DNA of 64,000 nt from Symsagittifera roscoffensis (lineage: Eukaryota; Xenacoelomorpha; Acoela; Convolutidae), in contig NC_087062.1 in assembly GCF_963678635.1 (NCBI RefSeq), positions 95,085,845 to 95,149,844 of the forward strand, given 5' to 3'. The notes beneath the pieces were generated by a model. That model was not told the DNA's origin and searched no databases. It worked only from the letters and a program-made list of their open reading frames with translations. Position numbers and translations under genes: made by a program. The number at the start of each line of letters is the position of its first letter. The stretch's first letter is position 1. This document shows, in pieces, positions 21,175 to 30,680 of this stretch.

Positions 21175-24018
21175 TTATCCCGCCATGAGAATGGGTGGCA
21201 CCATCGCTATATCAGTTAGCATTTTATCTGTGCCAGGCAGTTGATAATCACCTTGCCCCAAATCCATGATATCCTCCATTCGTTTCCTTTTCGCTGAGTT
21301 ACCAGCTTTCATCGATATTTCTGAATCCACCTTCGTCTTTCTAACTCTCCTCGGCATCACTCTGCTGCCTAACTTCATTTTCATCGCATTGATTTTATCA
21401 ATCACCAATTTTGATCGCATCGTCCCTCTCCTGGTTCTTGACAGATACACCACCTCTCCTTTATCGTCCTGCGGTATCATCTTGATGGGAGAATTCGCTT
21501 CACTTTCATCAGTGGCCGAGTCGATCAATAACTCACTCAGTCTCCCTTCACAATCATCAAGCTTGTCAAGTACTTCTCTCATCAAGGGTTGGTTGAGACC
21601 CGTTTTCAGAATGGACTGGGTCCCATAGCTCTGAACTACGGTCCAGACCTCTTCCATAAACGCCACTCTGTCCAGTTTGCATCCCGTCCTACTCTCGTGG
21701 TCTCGATGATGTACTTCCCATTCTTCTTCGGGCAGCGTTCCCAAGAAAGGTACTCTGGCTGAGGCCTCTATTCTTCTCCTCCGAGGTGATTCCATGAGGA
21801 TTCTCTGGTCGTTATTTCTTGAATTGCCAGGAGAGCTGCTCTCCGGCAAATTCCGTTTCATTTCCATAAAGGCTGACGGAGGCTCCAGTGTCGAGATGCC
21901 TTCATCCGCTGGCTCAGTCGTTTCCAACGTGTCTGCATTATTCTCAAGATCACTGAAGATATTGAAATCCAGGCTGGATACTCCTCCTGTCGATGCCCTG
22001 TCGTCTTCCCCACCAGCTTGATCTTGTTGCATGGGTTCTTCGGTTTGACGGCTTCCACCCTGTCCGTCATCTCCTTCTGACTTATCCTTGTTCGAGCTCG
22101 ATGGTCCTTTTTCATCATTGTCGGCTTCTTCCGGGAATCTCGGTATGAGCAGTGTACCGGTCGACTTATCTTCCTCTTCTCCATGGACCACTTTGATTTC
22201 TTCGCAGCCGAAGGGTGCTAGGAAGGTTCTCCTCTGCAGTATGCCTCCCACTTTCATCTCCTGTTTTACACTAGTCAGGATTAATGAGGCTTCAGGCAGT
22301 TCGGTCCTGCCTCTCATCCTCATCGGAGCTAAGCCTAATCCCTTCCATTCCTCATCAAATCTTCCAGGCTTGGGAGTCGCGGCGTTGCTCATTCGCCTTC
22401 TCGTCGCTTGATCCCTGTATGCAAATCGTGTGTACTGTAACACGGCGGCATTTCTCCCTACAAAGTATGGATCCATCGTTCCCACGAAATTCCCTACTCT
22501 CCTTTCATTGGTTTCGAATGCTCTCAACCTAGGAGTTTGTACCACGGAGACTGCTCCGAGCAACATCCTTCTTATCAGAGGGAATTCAGGGATTGCCTCC
22601 GGCAGCTTCTTGTAATCGCCCCAGTCCTTCGTCTCTTCTCTCACTTTGTGATATGCTGCAGTGAGACGAGGCACTCTGGTTATTTCACCATTCGTTTTAT
22701 CATAGGGTCTCAGATTCCAAAGCTTTGGAAACACCTCGATGTGTCCTCTTTCTACTTCTCCCATGCGATCACGGAAGTGATCTTCAAAATTGATGACTGT
22801 CATCTCTGGCTCCGATATTTTCGCAAATATCAGATATTCTCTCATGAGCTCACGCAATGTGTGCTGCTCACACCAGTTCAGTGTACTACCGTCCACTGCC
22901 GATATGAGGTTCAGGTGCAGCACCGACCTCCTATATGCTTCCACTTTAACGTCAGGGAACGCAAAGGTGACTGCTGGTCCATAGATCACTGTCACGAACT
23001 CCTTGACTCCTCTGATCAGCGCCAAGGGATCGGTTCTCATAGCCAAGCTCAGATCGGTTAACAGCGGCATGCCTCCAACATGTCGTCTAACATCCTCCTC
23101 TCTCTCAATCGTCTCGTCTTCTCCCGTTCCAAAGCGATTTTGTTGTAAGAGATATTGGATCAGAGTGTGTCTCAGGTCTCTTATCTTGTTCCACGAGTCC
23201 GTGGATTTCTTCATATCCAAGTTCCTTGCTCTCTCTTTCATCTGCTCTGGACAACGTGCCAGTTTCATCAGTCCTCCCAAGTTTCCATGGGTAATTGCAA
23301 TCAATGTCAGAAGTCCGTCTAGCCGCAGGTTCTGGATTCCATCGGTTAGCAGTATCGCCGGTCCTTTCACGAAACTCTCCGCTCCGAATGTCACGAACAA
23401 GGCTATTAGTTCCACTATCGATACTTCCACTACTGCTTCGAGGAATTCTTTTATCAAGTAGTGCGAGACTTTCGGGTAAACTTTTGCCAAGAAGGACGCG
23501 GTCCATCCGGCTCCCAACCCTTCTAGCATGCTGTCTGTCCTTTCAAAGCCCTCCTGTCCCTTCACTTCCCGGGTCCAGAAGGTTTCCAGAGTAATCTGAC
23601 ACATTCTGTTCACAAATTCAGCAGTCTTTTTTCCGGCATTTTCCGCCAGGTTCACCTCCTTCAACAAGTAGGCATGTATCTTTGTGATCATCACGGGGCC
23701 TTGCTCAAAAGCATCTGCAGCCAATGCCGCTACTCTAGGGTTCAGGTGTAGCCACTGGTTGGCCTCCGGCTTGGTTCTCAGAACCATCGCCTCCAAGTGA
23801 GCTCTCGTCTCTTGTGATTTTTTCCTTCTTGTGTCTTCACCTGCCACTTCCATCGCTCGGAACCATAAGTCGTTGGACATTGCCGCGATCGCTCGATGGT
23901 CGTCGTCTATTCCCGGTTTCAGTTTGAGTTGTCGACTGAAATGGGACAGTTCCACCCCAGCACCTCGTGTAGCGCATGGTCCTTGAGTCCTCTCATCGCG
24001 TTTGAGATATCTGACCAC
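21175..24018 (-). CDS. ORF2 of copy B, middle third: unknown function, 947 codons open
   Basis: A long open segment joined to the upstream segment by a frameshift near 23960 (one T missing in a GGGGTTGG run plus a nearby 15-bp loss relative to copy A). It is joined to the downstream segment by one missing A near 21180. Copy A is in frame at both points, so the segments were once one ORF. Domain content is not recognised: helical N-terminal part with a hydrophobic stretch, a mid domain rich in Arg/Pro, an acidic low-complexity region (about 21900-22140) and a basic region (about 21260-21440). The proposed start is not a real initiation site but where the frame opens. Confidence 0.7.
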   Translation of the reverse strand: MVRYLKRDERTQGPCATRGAGVELSHFSRQLKLKPGIDDDHRAIAAMSNDLWFRAMEVAGEDTRRKKSQETRAHLEAMVLRTKPEANQWLHLNPRVAALAADAFEQGPVMITKIHAYLLKEVNLAENAGKKTAEFVNRMCQITLETFWTREVKGQEGFERTDSMLEGLGAGWTASFLAKVYPKVSHYLIKEFLEAVVEVSIVELIALFVTFGAESFVKGPAILLTDGIQNLRLDGLLTLIAITHGNLGGLMKLARCPEQMKERARNLDMKKSTDSWNKIRDLRHTLIQYLLQQNRFGTGEDETIEREEDVRRHVGGMPLLTDLSLAMRTDPLALIRGVKEFVTVIYGPAVTFAFPDVKVEAYRRSVLHLNLISAVDGSTLNWCEQHTLRELMREYLIFAKISEPEMTVINFEDHFRDRMGEVERGHIEVFPKLWNLRPYDKTNGEITRVPRLTAAYHKVREETKDWGDYKKLPEAIPEFPLIRRMLLGAVSVVQTPRLRAFETNERRVGNFVGTMDPYFVGRNAAVLQYTRFAYRDQATRRRMSNAATPKPGRFDEEWKGLGLAPMRMRGRTELPEASLILTSVKQEMKVGGILQRRTFLAPFGCEEIKVVHGEEEDKSTGTLLIPRFPEEADNDEKGPSSSNKDKSEGDDGQGGSRQTEEPMQQDQAGGEDDRASTGGVSSLDFNIFSDLENNADTLETTEPADEGISTLEPPSAFMEMKRNLPESSSPGNSRNNDQRILMESPRRRRIEASARVPFLGTLPEEEWEVHHRDHESRTGCKLDRVAFMEEVWTVVQSYGTQSILKTGLNQPLMREVLDKLDDCEGRLSELLIDSATDESEANSPIKMIPQDDKGEVVYLSRTRRGTMRSKLVIDKINAMKMKLGSRVMPRRVRKTKVDSEISMKAGNSAKRKRMEDIMDLGQGDYQLPGTDKMLTDIAMVPPILMAG

Positions 24019-27000
24019 ACTGCAGGCAGTTCAGCCTTAAGTGGCCTCAGGTTCTCCATCTCTATCATGCGATTCGGGGCTGATATGATCACATCACAAT
24101 TTCCTTCCGAAAGTAAGGCCACTATCGCATACACAAATTTTAGTCCATCCGGGAGATGTGCATATCCCGGAGACAACGCGAATACTACTCTCAGTGTGAC
24201 TTTATTGAATGACCCCTCCTTCGTCGCATCCACCACTTCACCCATCGACTCAAGGATGTCTTTTATCGCTGGCCATACAGCGTTCTCTGCTGTTGTAGGA
24301 TCTCTGAGTCTGCTCAGAAAACCCCTACTGTGTAGATGGTCATTGATGCCAGCAAACACAATCGTAATTGGGTTCATGTTCGTCTGCCTTTGCACCCCTA
24401 TAGCCAAAGATATCGATTGCAGTAGGTCCAGGTCAACCGCTGCCAACATTATGACGTCTGGCCAAAACAAAGACTTGGAGGTGTACACGAACTCTGAATT
24501 CGCTACTACCATAATCTTGGCCTTCCTCATCTCTGCTTTGTCATAGGCGGCGAAGATGGTCCCATCTTTCTTTATCGCTGTCAATCCGCCATATCTTTGG
24601 GCATCACCATCTTGGTTCACTAGTTTTGGGTATACTCTTTCCTTCACATGACCAGGGGGTGTCGTCAGCTGCCTGAATATCTTCACGTGTTGTCCAATCG
24701 GCGCTCTCGTCGTTAGGAATCTTCCTGGTCTCTCTTCACGATTCCCCTCATAGTGATTCAGTCTCACATCTTGCAACGGTCTCGCATTCACTGGTCCCCT
24801 CGTGTTGTTAGAGGGCAGTCCCTCCAAGTCAGCAAATCTCAAGGCCGTCGTGGAGCTGAAATTTATGCTAGCGGCTATCAACCAGTCTACGCCGGTTATC
24901 GAGTACAATCTGCTGACGGATAGCGTCGCTCCATTCAGCATCCTCCTTGCATCTTCGATGAAGCTTACTCTCTGGAGATCCAGCTTCATTAGTTCGTCTT
25001 TGTATATATGCCAGGGAGACGGTATGGGTCTTGACCACATCAACGAGCCTCTGTTCGGACGTCTCTCCTCTCGACTGGTACTTGTCGTCTCCGAACTAGT
25101 GTCCGATCTAGACGTGCTGGCTGTCTCTTCGATTGGGTTGACAGGTCCTATTCTTCTCCTAGGATGGATGGTCCTCCTCATCGGCGCTTCTCCCAATCGA
25201 TCCTGTACGTCTGTCCTTTGACCTGGTTCGCTGGAGCTTTGTGGCCTGTAGTTCGTGACGGCCGTGACCGTGCCCAAGCGTGTTTCCAGGCTAGGAGGCA
25301 CAAAGGTAGTAATCACCGCGTCACTCACTGTTCCCTCTTCCTTCAGCACTCCTGTGTCAAAGATTTCTGCTTCCAGCTCGTCCAACCGCTCTTGGAAGAC
25401 TCGATTCAACCAAGCTTGTCCTTCGATACTGTCGAAGTGGATGCCGTCCGTGGTCAGTCTGGCCTGATCCATAGCTCTCAACTCATGTTCGATGTCCATG
25501 AGGATCATTCTTCCGGCGTTTCGACTTGCGAGGTTCCTCAGGATGTTATTCCACCTGACGACTCCCTCGTTATGCCTTCTTCCTGATGCTGTCAGGCTTC
25601 TCGCGTTCATTGGCACAGTGCAAACGGTCAGTACCGCGCAATTGAATTTCTGCCAGAGGGTCGTAAACAAACACACCATCATTGACTCCCATAATGCTTC
25701 CTGCTCGTCTGAACCTCTGGAGATGTCATTCGTCCCAACTAAGATCATCACATTGGGGATCCTCCCTGGATTCATCAGTTCCACCATCCGATATAATTGG
25801 GCTATCGTCGCACCTCCAAAGGCCATCACCGTGGTGACCCACGAGGTCCTCAAATTCGACAGCACTCTGACCAAGCTGTCTCCCAGTATCAGATGAGATG
25901 TCCCGAGTGGTGGTTGCTGCAGGTTTACTGCCGGGCTCCAAGTAGCTCGATTGAAGCAGGCCCTCGGATCTGTCTCCGGAACTCCCGTGAAATTATATTT
26001 CAATTGATTATTCTTTTGCACGTCTATTATGCGAGACACTTTCTTCGCTGGCATTTTCCGTACCCTCCTCTCCGGGGCCCTCGAGCTCCCCATGAGTGGT
26101 GTCACGTCACTTATCCCCTGTCTGATCACGGTCTGGGAGAGTCGTACTCTGCCCGTGTCGTCAATCGTTCCATAGGGTGCAGTCACCCCGGAACCTGGCG
26201 CATTCTTGTTGGCGACCAGTCGTCCAGCTGTCTCTATCAGCTTCCTCACTGTCTGTTCCACGACGGGGTCACCCAAGGTGTCACTAGGATCCGGGATCGT
26301 TACTCGATTTGTCTCTACTGGGAGCCGTGTCTCCGTTGTTTGACTCATTTCTCGAGGCGTCAAGAGCTCCATCGGGGACTGCCCACGAGGAATATCCCTT
26401 GCAGGTATCACTTTATCCACGGCCGTTGTCAACGCCATCTGCTCCGATCGCTCTTTGTATTCCTGCCTTAAGCGCTCAATCTCTTGACCCTGCTTTTTGT
26501 TGCAGTCTTCAAACAACTTTCTCCACATGTCCCGATCTTCCTCCATCTGGAGCATGCTTCTGGTCATCTCGTCCAGCTCCTTCTTTGTACTCTTCAGTTC
26601 ATCGTTCATCTCATCCAGATCTTGCATGGTTTGGTTCGTCTGAACTTTCTGTCCTACTTTCGCCCTTTTTGGTGGCACAGCTGCTCTCAGTGGTGAACCA
26701 GACGAGGTCGCCTCGCTGTTCATCTCCCAATGCATTCTCGTCAGCCCAGGTTTGGGCTTGGAGGGCATTGGCATCTCACCTGGTTGGTAAGTCCTAGAAC
26801 TTCCCAATCCAGGCTCATTCGCCAAGTCACTCCCTGAGAGAGCCCTGTTTCTCCACCTCATCACTCTCATGTTCGGGCGGTCTAGTACTCCTCTTTCCCC
26901 ACGGTTGTCGTGCCCCAAGATGTTGATCAGGGCGGTCAGCAACATGACAACCTCTGGGTCCTCCAGAGCGAAGTCTCGATCAATCAGCCGACGATAGATC

Positions 27001-27068
27001 GCATCTATCATCGGTCCTACATATGCCTCTGCCAGGTCCATCAATTCACCCAAGTTGAAGTTATCCAT
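23919..27068 (-). CDS. ORF2 of copy B, N-terminal third: coiled coil, SGNH hydrolase, degenerate second SGNH-like domain; 1049 codons
   Basis: Starts at an ATG at 27068 (MDNFNLGELMDLAE), the same start as copy A. Residues about 1-110 are a helical head and Pro/Ser linker; about 165-225 form a coiled coil. At about 385-560 lies an SGNH/GDSL hydrolase domain: LILGDSLVRVL (nucleophile Ser, about 396), a Gly-rich FGGAT block, ILVGTNDIS (oxyanion Asn, about 444) and TTDGIHFDS (Asp-x-x-His pair, about 541). At about 845-985 a second domain of similar layout has VVANSEFVY, IVFAGINDHL and LPDGLKFVY, where the His is replaced and which is therefore probably inactive. The tail from about residue 1028 is out of the original frame because of an indel near 23960. 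SGNH enzymes are known in the ORF1 of CR1-like non-LTR elements; having one in a Gypsy second ORF is unusual. Confidence 0.8.
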   Translation of the reverse strand: MDNFNLGELMDLAEAYVGPMIDAIYRRLIDRDFALEDPEVVMLLTALINILGHDNRGERGVLDRPNMRVMRWRNRALSGSDLANEPGLGSSRTYQPGEMPMPSKPKPGLTRMHWEMNSEATSSGSPLRAAVPPKRAKVGQKVQTNQTMQDLDEMNDELKSTKKELDEMTRSMLQMEEDRDMWRKLFEDCNKKQGQEIERLRQEYKERSEQMALTTAVDKVIPARDIPRGQSPMELLTPREMSQTTETRLPVETNRVTIPDPSDTLGDPVVEQTVRKLIETAGRLVANKNAPGSGVTAPYGTIDDTGRVRLSQTVIRQGISDVTPLMGSSRAPERRVRKMPAKKVSRIIDVQKNNQLKYNFTGVPETDPRACFNRATWSPAVNLQQPPLGTSHLILGDSLVRVLSNLRTSWVTTVMAFGGATIAQLYRMVELMNPGRIPNVMILVGTNDISRGSDEQEALWESMMVCLFTTLWQKFNCAVLTVCTVPMNARSLTASGRRHNEGVVRWNNILRNLASRNAGRMILMDIEHELRAMDQARLTTDGIHFDSIEGQAWLNRVFQERLDELEAEIFDTGVLKEEGTVSDAVITTFVPPSLETRLGTVTAVTNYRPQSSSEPGQRTDVQDRLGEAPMRRTIHPRRRIGPVNPIEETASTSRSDTSSETTSTSREERRPNRGSLMWSRPIPSPWHIYKDELMKLDLQRVSFIEDARRMLNGATLSVSRLYSITGVDWLIAASINFSSTTALRFADLEGLPSNNTRGPVNARPLQDVRLNHYEGNREERPGRFLTTRAPIGQHVKIFRQLTTPPGHVKERVYPKLVNQDGDAQRYGGLTAIKKDGTIFAAYDKAEMRKAKIMVVANSEFVYTSKSLFWPDVIMLAAVDLDLLQSISLAIGVQRQTNMNPITIVFAGINDHLHSRGFLSRLRDPTTAENAVWPAIKDILESMGEVVDATKEGSFNKVTLRVVFALSPGYAHLPDGLKFVYAIVALLSEGNCDVIISAPNRMIEMENLRPLKAELPAVWSDISNAMRGLKDHALHEVLGWNCPISVDNSN

Positions 27069-27457
27069 TCTATTCTTTCAAGTTTGATTTGATTCGATTC
27101 GATTCCAAGGTTTTGACTCAAGTGAGTAATTAAATGATCAATCAGGATCTAGAAAAGAAGTCACAAATATCACACTTGTCAGTTTCACATAACATATATT
27201 GTTAAAATTTGCTTAAAAACAGTTCAGATAAAAAGATATTTATACTAAAATTTATTAAAATCAATTGCTCTCTAAAATTTTGGAATTCGACCTAAGATTG
27301 GACAGTCCAAACTTTGGATCTATTCCTAAGATCGTCATTTAGTTGTTCATGGTCACTAACCCCTACTTACCCATGATCTTAATAACCTAACACATAACAT
27401 ACATATCACATATTACATACAACTTAGTCTTTGGCCTAACACCCTCTCGCACATCAC
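27069..27457 (-). promoter_or_regulatory. Pol-ORF2 spacer of copy B
   Basis: The counterpart of 5398-5806, conserved including the acceptor-like CTTCTTTTCTAG (AG at 27150-27149 on the - strand) and a GATTC/GATTT repeat just before the ORF2 ATG. No gene is seen. It could hold an internal promoter or a splice acceptor for ORF2; neither can be shown from sequence. Confidence 0.4.
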
Positions 27458-30400
27458 TCAGCCTATACTTAAGTAATATTTCTTATGTAGATATACTTGT
27501 ATATTCGTATCAGAGAATATCACGTGTACAAGCGCGTACAATTCCCGAGGATGCAGTCTTCCTCTGTTTGGATCGTACACTGGAAGCGAGAGTTCCTTCA
27601 CGTCCATTTCCACAAGGAAGTCCCTCAGCCTCGTCAAGGACAAAACTATGTTCTCTGGGTCCGCGTGCTGCTTCTCCGTCGCCCTCGTTACCAAGAAGCA
27701 TAGGTATTTTCCCGGTATCTGCGACGCCGCCGGGGGTAAGGCTGCTACGCCCCCTATCCCTGGTCTTTGCTTCCAAAGGAATTCCACATTTTTGTATTCT
27801 CTCTTAAAATCTGCCGCTAGCGCTGTCCTAAAACTCATGTTTGCTGTGATTGCTATCGCACATGTTCTGTTTGTGAGTATGAAATCACTGTCTGTTAGTA
27901 TTATGTTACTTGAATATTCATTTGGTAAGTTAAAATATGACTCAACTACCCTGCCTATGTCAGGTTTCTTAGGCTCTTCGCCTGTTTCTGCTTCTAAGTC
28001 TCCTGTCTCTCTTGCTTTTCTCATTTTTTTTATTATCAAGTTTTCAGTGTGGGTAAGTCCTACCCCCACTCCCCGGACAAAAATATCCATCGACGTCCCC
28101 GTCGATCGCATACCGGGTATCAAGTCGAGGTTAGAAGCTGGAATGAGTAGTCGTCCTTCCTGGGCAGCCCAGGAAGGATCATCTCGTTCGGTCTTGATGT
28201 ATTTCATGCTTTCACGATCTACGTCTTGAATCGTGACGCTGGTCTCCTCAGGATCCGAGGTCGTTTCATTCAGCCATTCTAAGACACGCAGGTTCGTCAA
28301 GTCTTGTTCACATGACTGCTGTTGCTCGTCGTCGAATTCTACCTCGGGTTTCGACCAGTCGTCAACCCACTCATCGTCGTGATCATCGACTATGTCAATG
28401 TCTTGTGACACAGTTATTTCCTCTAGAACCACTACTTCCTCCACTATCCTCTTTAGATCTATCCTATCCACTACAAAGTCGTCACCGTAAGGATTGTATT
28501 TCTTTCTTGGTCTCATCCCGTCCTTCTGACGAGTCTGTATCGTGAACGGAAGATCCGGTTCCAAGTTCTTGGGAACCTCTATCTGTTCGGGATCCTGCCA
28601 ATCTTCCTCTGCGTAGGGTAAGGTTTCATCGTCCGCTTCGATCTGTTCGTTCGGATCCAGGTTCAGCGGTGTATCCGTACTTTCCTCTACGACTTCGTTT
28701 CCATCGTTCATCTCCCTGGTGCCTTTTTCATTGACCTCACAAGCAGGATCCATCATTAGATAATCCCCTTCTTCCATGTCTGCAGGTATACACCAGTCTT
28801 CTGTCGATGGATTGTGTGGCTTTATGTTCTCGTAGTGGGCGGCTCGGCCAGTACTCAGTCTATAAAAGCGTCCCTCCTGGTGCACCTCTGTAATCATGAA
28901 GGGTCCCCTCCACTTTTTTAGGAGCTTTTTCGTCCCTTTCGGTGGTATAACGTTCTGGAATACCCATACGTAGTCTCCCACCGAGTAAGCCTTTGCACCA
29001 GCTGCTTTCTTGTCGAATCTTTTCCTCTGCCTTGCCTGTGCCTGCTGAGTATTTTGTCTACACAAATCGTTCAACTCCTGTTGGCGTCTGATCACATCCC
29101 TCACGTAGACCTGTGGGGACGTTTTCTTTCCCTCATGCTCTGGGTAGAAGAAGGTTAATGGTAATGACTTTTCGTGTCCAGTTAGCATCATGTGTGGACT
29201 GACTCCGGTGGTTGAGTGTTGCGTGCTGTTGTTTGCTCCCATCACCTGTGGAAGGTATCTGTACCAATCGGTCATGTACCTGGAACAATATACTCCCAGC
29301 ATCGACACTAACATCCTATTCTGTCTTTCCACTAAACCGTTCGTCTGAGGGTGGTATGTCGTGGAGTGAGCTTGAGCGACCTGTGAGCGTCTCATAAGCT
29401 CTTTCGTAAGCTCTCCTACGAAAGCTGTTCCATTATCCGATTGAAACGTCATCGGACAACCATGTCTTGCTATCCACGTGTTGATCAGGTGGTCGCATGT
29501 CTCTTCCGCCGAGGCTGTTATGCAGGGCACGGCCTCTGCATACTTCGTAAAATGATCTATCATGACCAGCACCTGATTATAACCATTGTCTGTCCTGCAT
29601 ATCTTTTGATGATCTATTTGCACCACCTCGTTGAACTCAGACGACTCGATCGATTGTAAAGGAAATCGCAACTTCCTTGGATCCTTGACCTGTTGGCATG
29701 ACAGACATGCTGTTACCCATTTCTCGCATGCCTTTTTCATCCCAGGCCACTCAAAGCGCTTCAGGATCCTCTGATATACTTTGTCGATCCCCTGATGGCC
29801 CATTTGATCATGTGACCTGAATAATAGTTCTGTCTGATAGAGTTGCGGTAACACTATCGCGTTATACTTGTATAGGACTCTGTCTTCCTCCCTTCTTTTG
29901 CAAGCCACAATCCCGACCTTGTTCAAATATAACCTCCCCTCCTTCTGCATGAAGTATTGTATCAGGATGCGATAACTATCTTCCTCGAGGTCCCCTTTAT
30001 CCGGCGAACCATTCTCGATCCACCTTTTCAGGTTGCTTGTCATGCGATCATTTCTCTGCGCCCTTAGAAGGTCCGAGAGTCGGTATCTCGCCTTTAAGTA
30101 CGTCTTCATGACCCTCATCTGACTATTCAGCTCGTTGGGCTGGTGTGTGTCTTCTTCCATCTTAACGCACCAAATCTTCACCGACGGCTGTGTTTCTTGT
30201 TTAAACGGCTGAAGATCAGTCCTGACTACCTCTTTCTGCGGCAACAGGCTTACCGAACGTTTCGATACCGCTATCGTCTCCAAGTCATCCGCTGCGTTGT
30301 CAAAGACTCTTTCGCTTGGTATTAGGTAGCGATCACTGTCAGGATCCTGGTTCACCTCTCTGTCCAGGTCCCTTGCCCGAGTTTCCACTAGTAGCGTGTG

Positions 30401-30634
30401 TATCGCTAGTTCTGACAGTTCTGATCCCGAACTCGAGTTCCTGTCTGAATAGGTGTCCATTCCTGAGTTTCGGGAATCATCATCCGTCGAAGATGTTGTG
30501 CTGGAGACTGCACGCTCCTCCAGATCATGTCTGTGCCTTCTTCGCATCCATCTGAACTCCCCGGACAAAACCTTGTTCTCTAGGTCCTGTTTCTCATCAG
30601 GAATTTTCTCGTCTATCTCAGACTCCCCGGACAA
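27458..30634 (-). CDS. pol: pol of copy B: integrase with C-terminal macrodomain, 1058 codons open
   Basis: An uninterrupted frame. Residues about 1-200 are a charged linker with LSGE peptides. HHCC module about 265-315 (SHDQMGHQG, then CLSCQQ). DDE core: VQIDHQK (about 338), FQSDNGTA (about 399), GLVERQN (about 435). GPY/F-like module KKWRGPFMI (about 572). Acidic tail about 600-890. The last about 130 residues fit a macrodomain of the OARD1/TARG1 type: an N-terminal CAIAITANMSFRTALA strand-loop, FKREY, GVAALPP, KYLCFLVTRA, LTRLRDFL, LSLPVYDPNRG and VIFSDTNIQVYL. In TARG1 a Lys and an Asp act in ADP-ribose removal. The GCGLD loop reads DPNRG here and the Lys position is not conserved in my reading, so binding is more likely than catalysis. 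The integrase triad is intact. Confidence 0.88.
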   Translation of the reverse strand: MSGESEIDEKIPDEKQDLENKVLSGEFRWMRRRHRHDLEERAVSSTTSSTDDDSRNSGMDTYSDRNSSSGSELSELAIHTLLVETRARDLDREVNQDPDSDRYLIPSERVFDNAADDLETIAVSKRSVSLLPQKEVVRTDLQPFKQETQPSVKIWCVKMEEDTHQPNELNSQMRVMKTYLKARYRLSDLLRAQRNDRMTSNLKRWIENGSPDKGDLEEDSYRILIQYFMQKEGRLYLNKVGIVACKRREEDRVLYKYNAIVLPQLYQTELLFRSHDQMGHQGIDKVYQRILKRFEWPGMKKACEKWVTACLSCQQVKDPRKLRFPLQSIESSEFNEVVQIDHQKICRTDNGYNQVLVMIDHFTKYAEAVPCITASAEETCDHLINTWIARHGCPMTFQSDNGTAFVGELTKELMRRSQVAQAHSTTYHPQTNGLVERQNRMLVSMLGVYCSRYMTDWYRYLPQVMGANNSTQHSTTGVSPHMMLTGHEKSLPLTFFYPEHEGKKTSPQVYVRDVIRRQQELNDLCRQNTQQAQARQRKRFDKKAAGAKAYSVGDYVWVFQNVIPPKGTKKLLKKWRGPFMITEVHQEGRFYRLSTGRAAHYENIKPHNPSTEDWCIPADMEEGDYLMMDPACEVNEKGTREMNDGNEVVEESTDTPLNLDPNEQIEADDETLPYAEEDWQDPEQIEVPKNLEPDLPFTIQTRQKDGMRPRKKYNPYGDDFVVDRIDLKRIVEEVVVLEEITVSQDIDIVDDHDDEWVDDWSKPEVEFDDEQQQSCEQDLTNLRVLEWLNETTSDPEETSVTIQDVDRESMKYIKTERDDPSWAAQEGRLLIPASNLDLIPGMRSTGTSMDIFVRGVGVGLTHTENLIIKKMRKARETGDLEAETGEEPKKPDIGRVVESYFNLPNEYSSNIILTDSDFILTNRTCAIAITANMSFRTALAADFKREYKNVEFLWKQRPGIGGVAALPPAASQIPGKYLCFLVTRATEKQHADPENIVLSLTRLRDFLVEMDVKELSLPVYDPNRGRLHPRELYALVHVIFSDTNIQVYLHKKYYLSIG

Positions 30635-30680
30635 ATTTTCTTGTCCCGGGTGTTGATCTTGTGATCGCTGGTTCTTTTCA

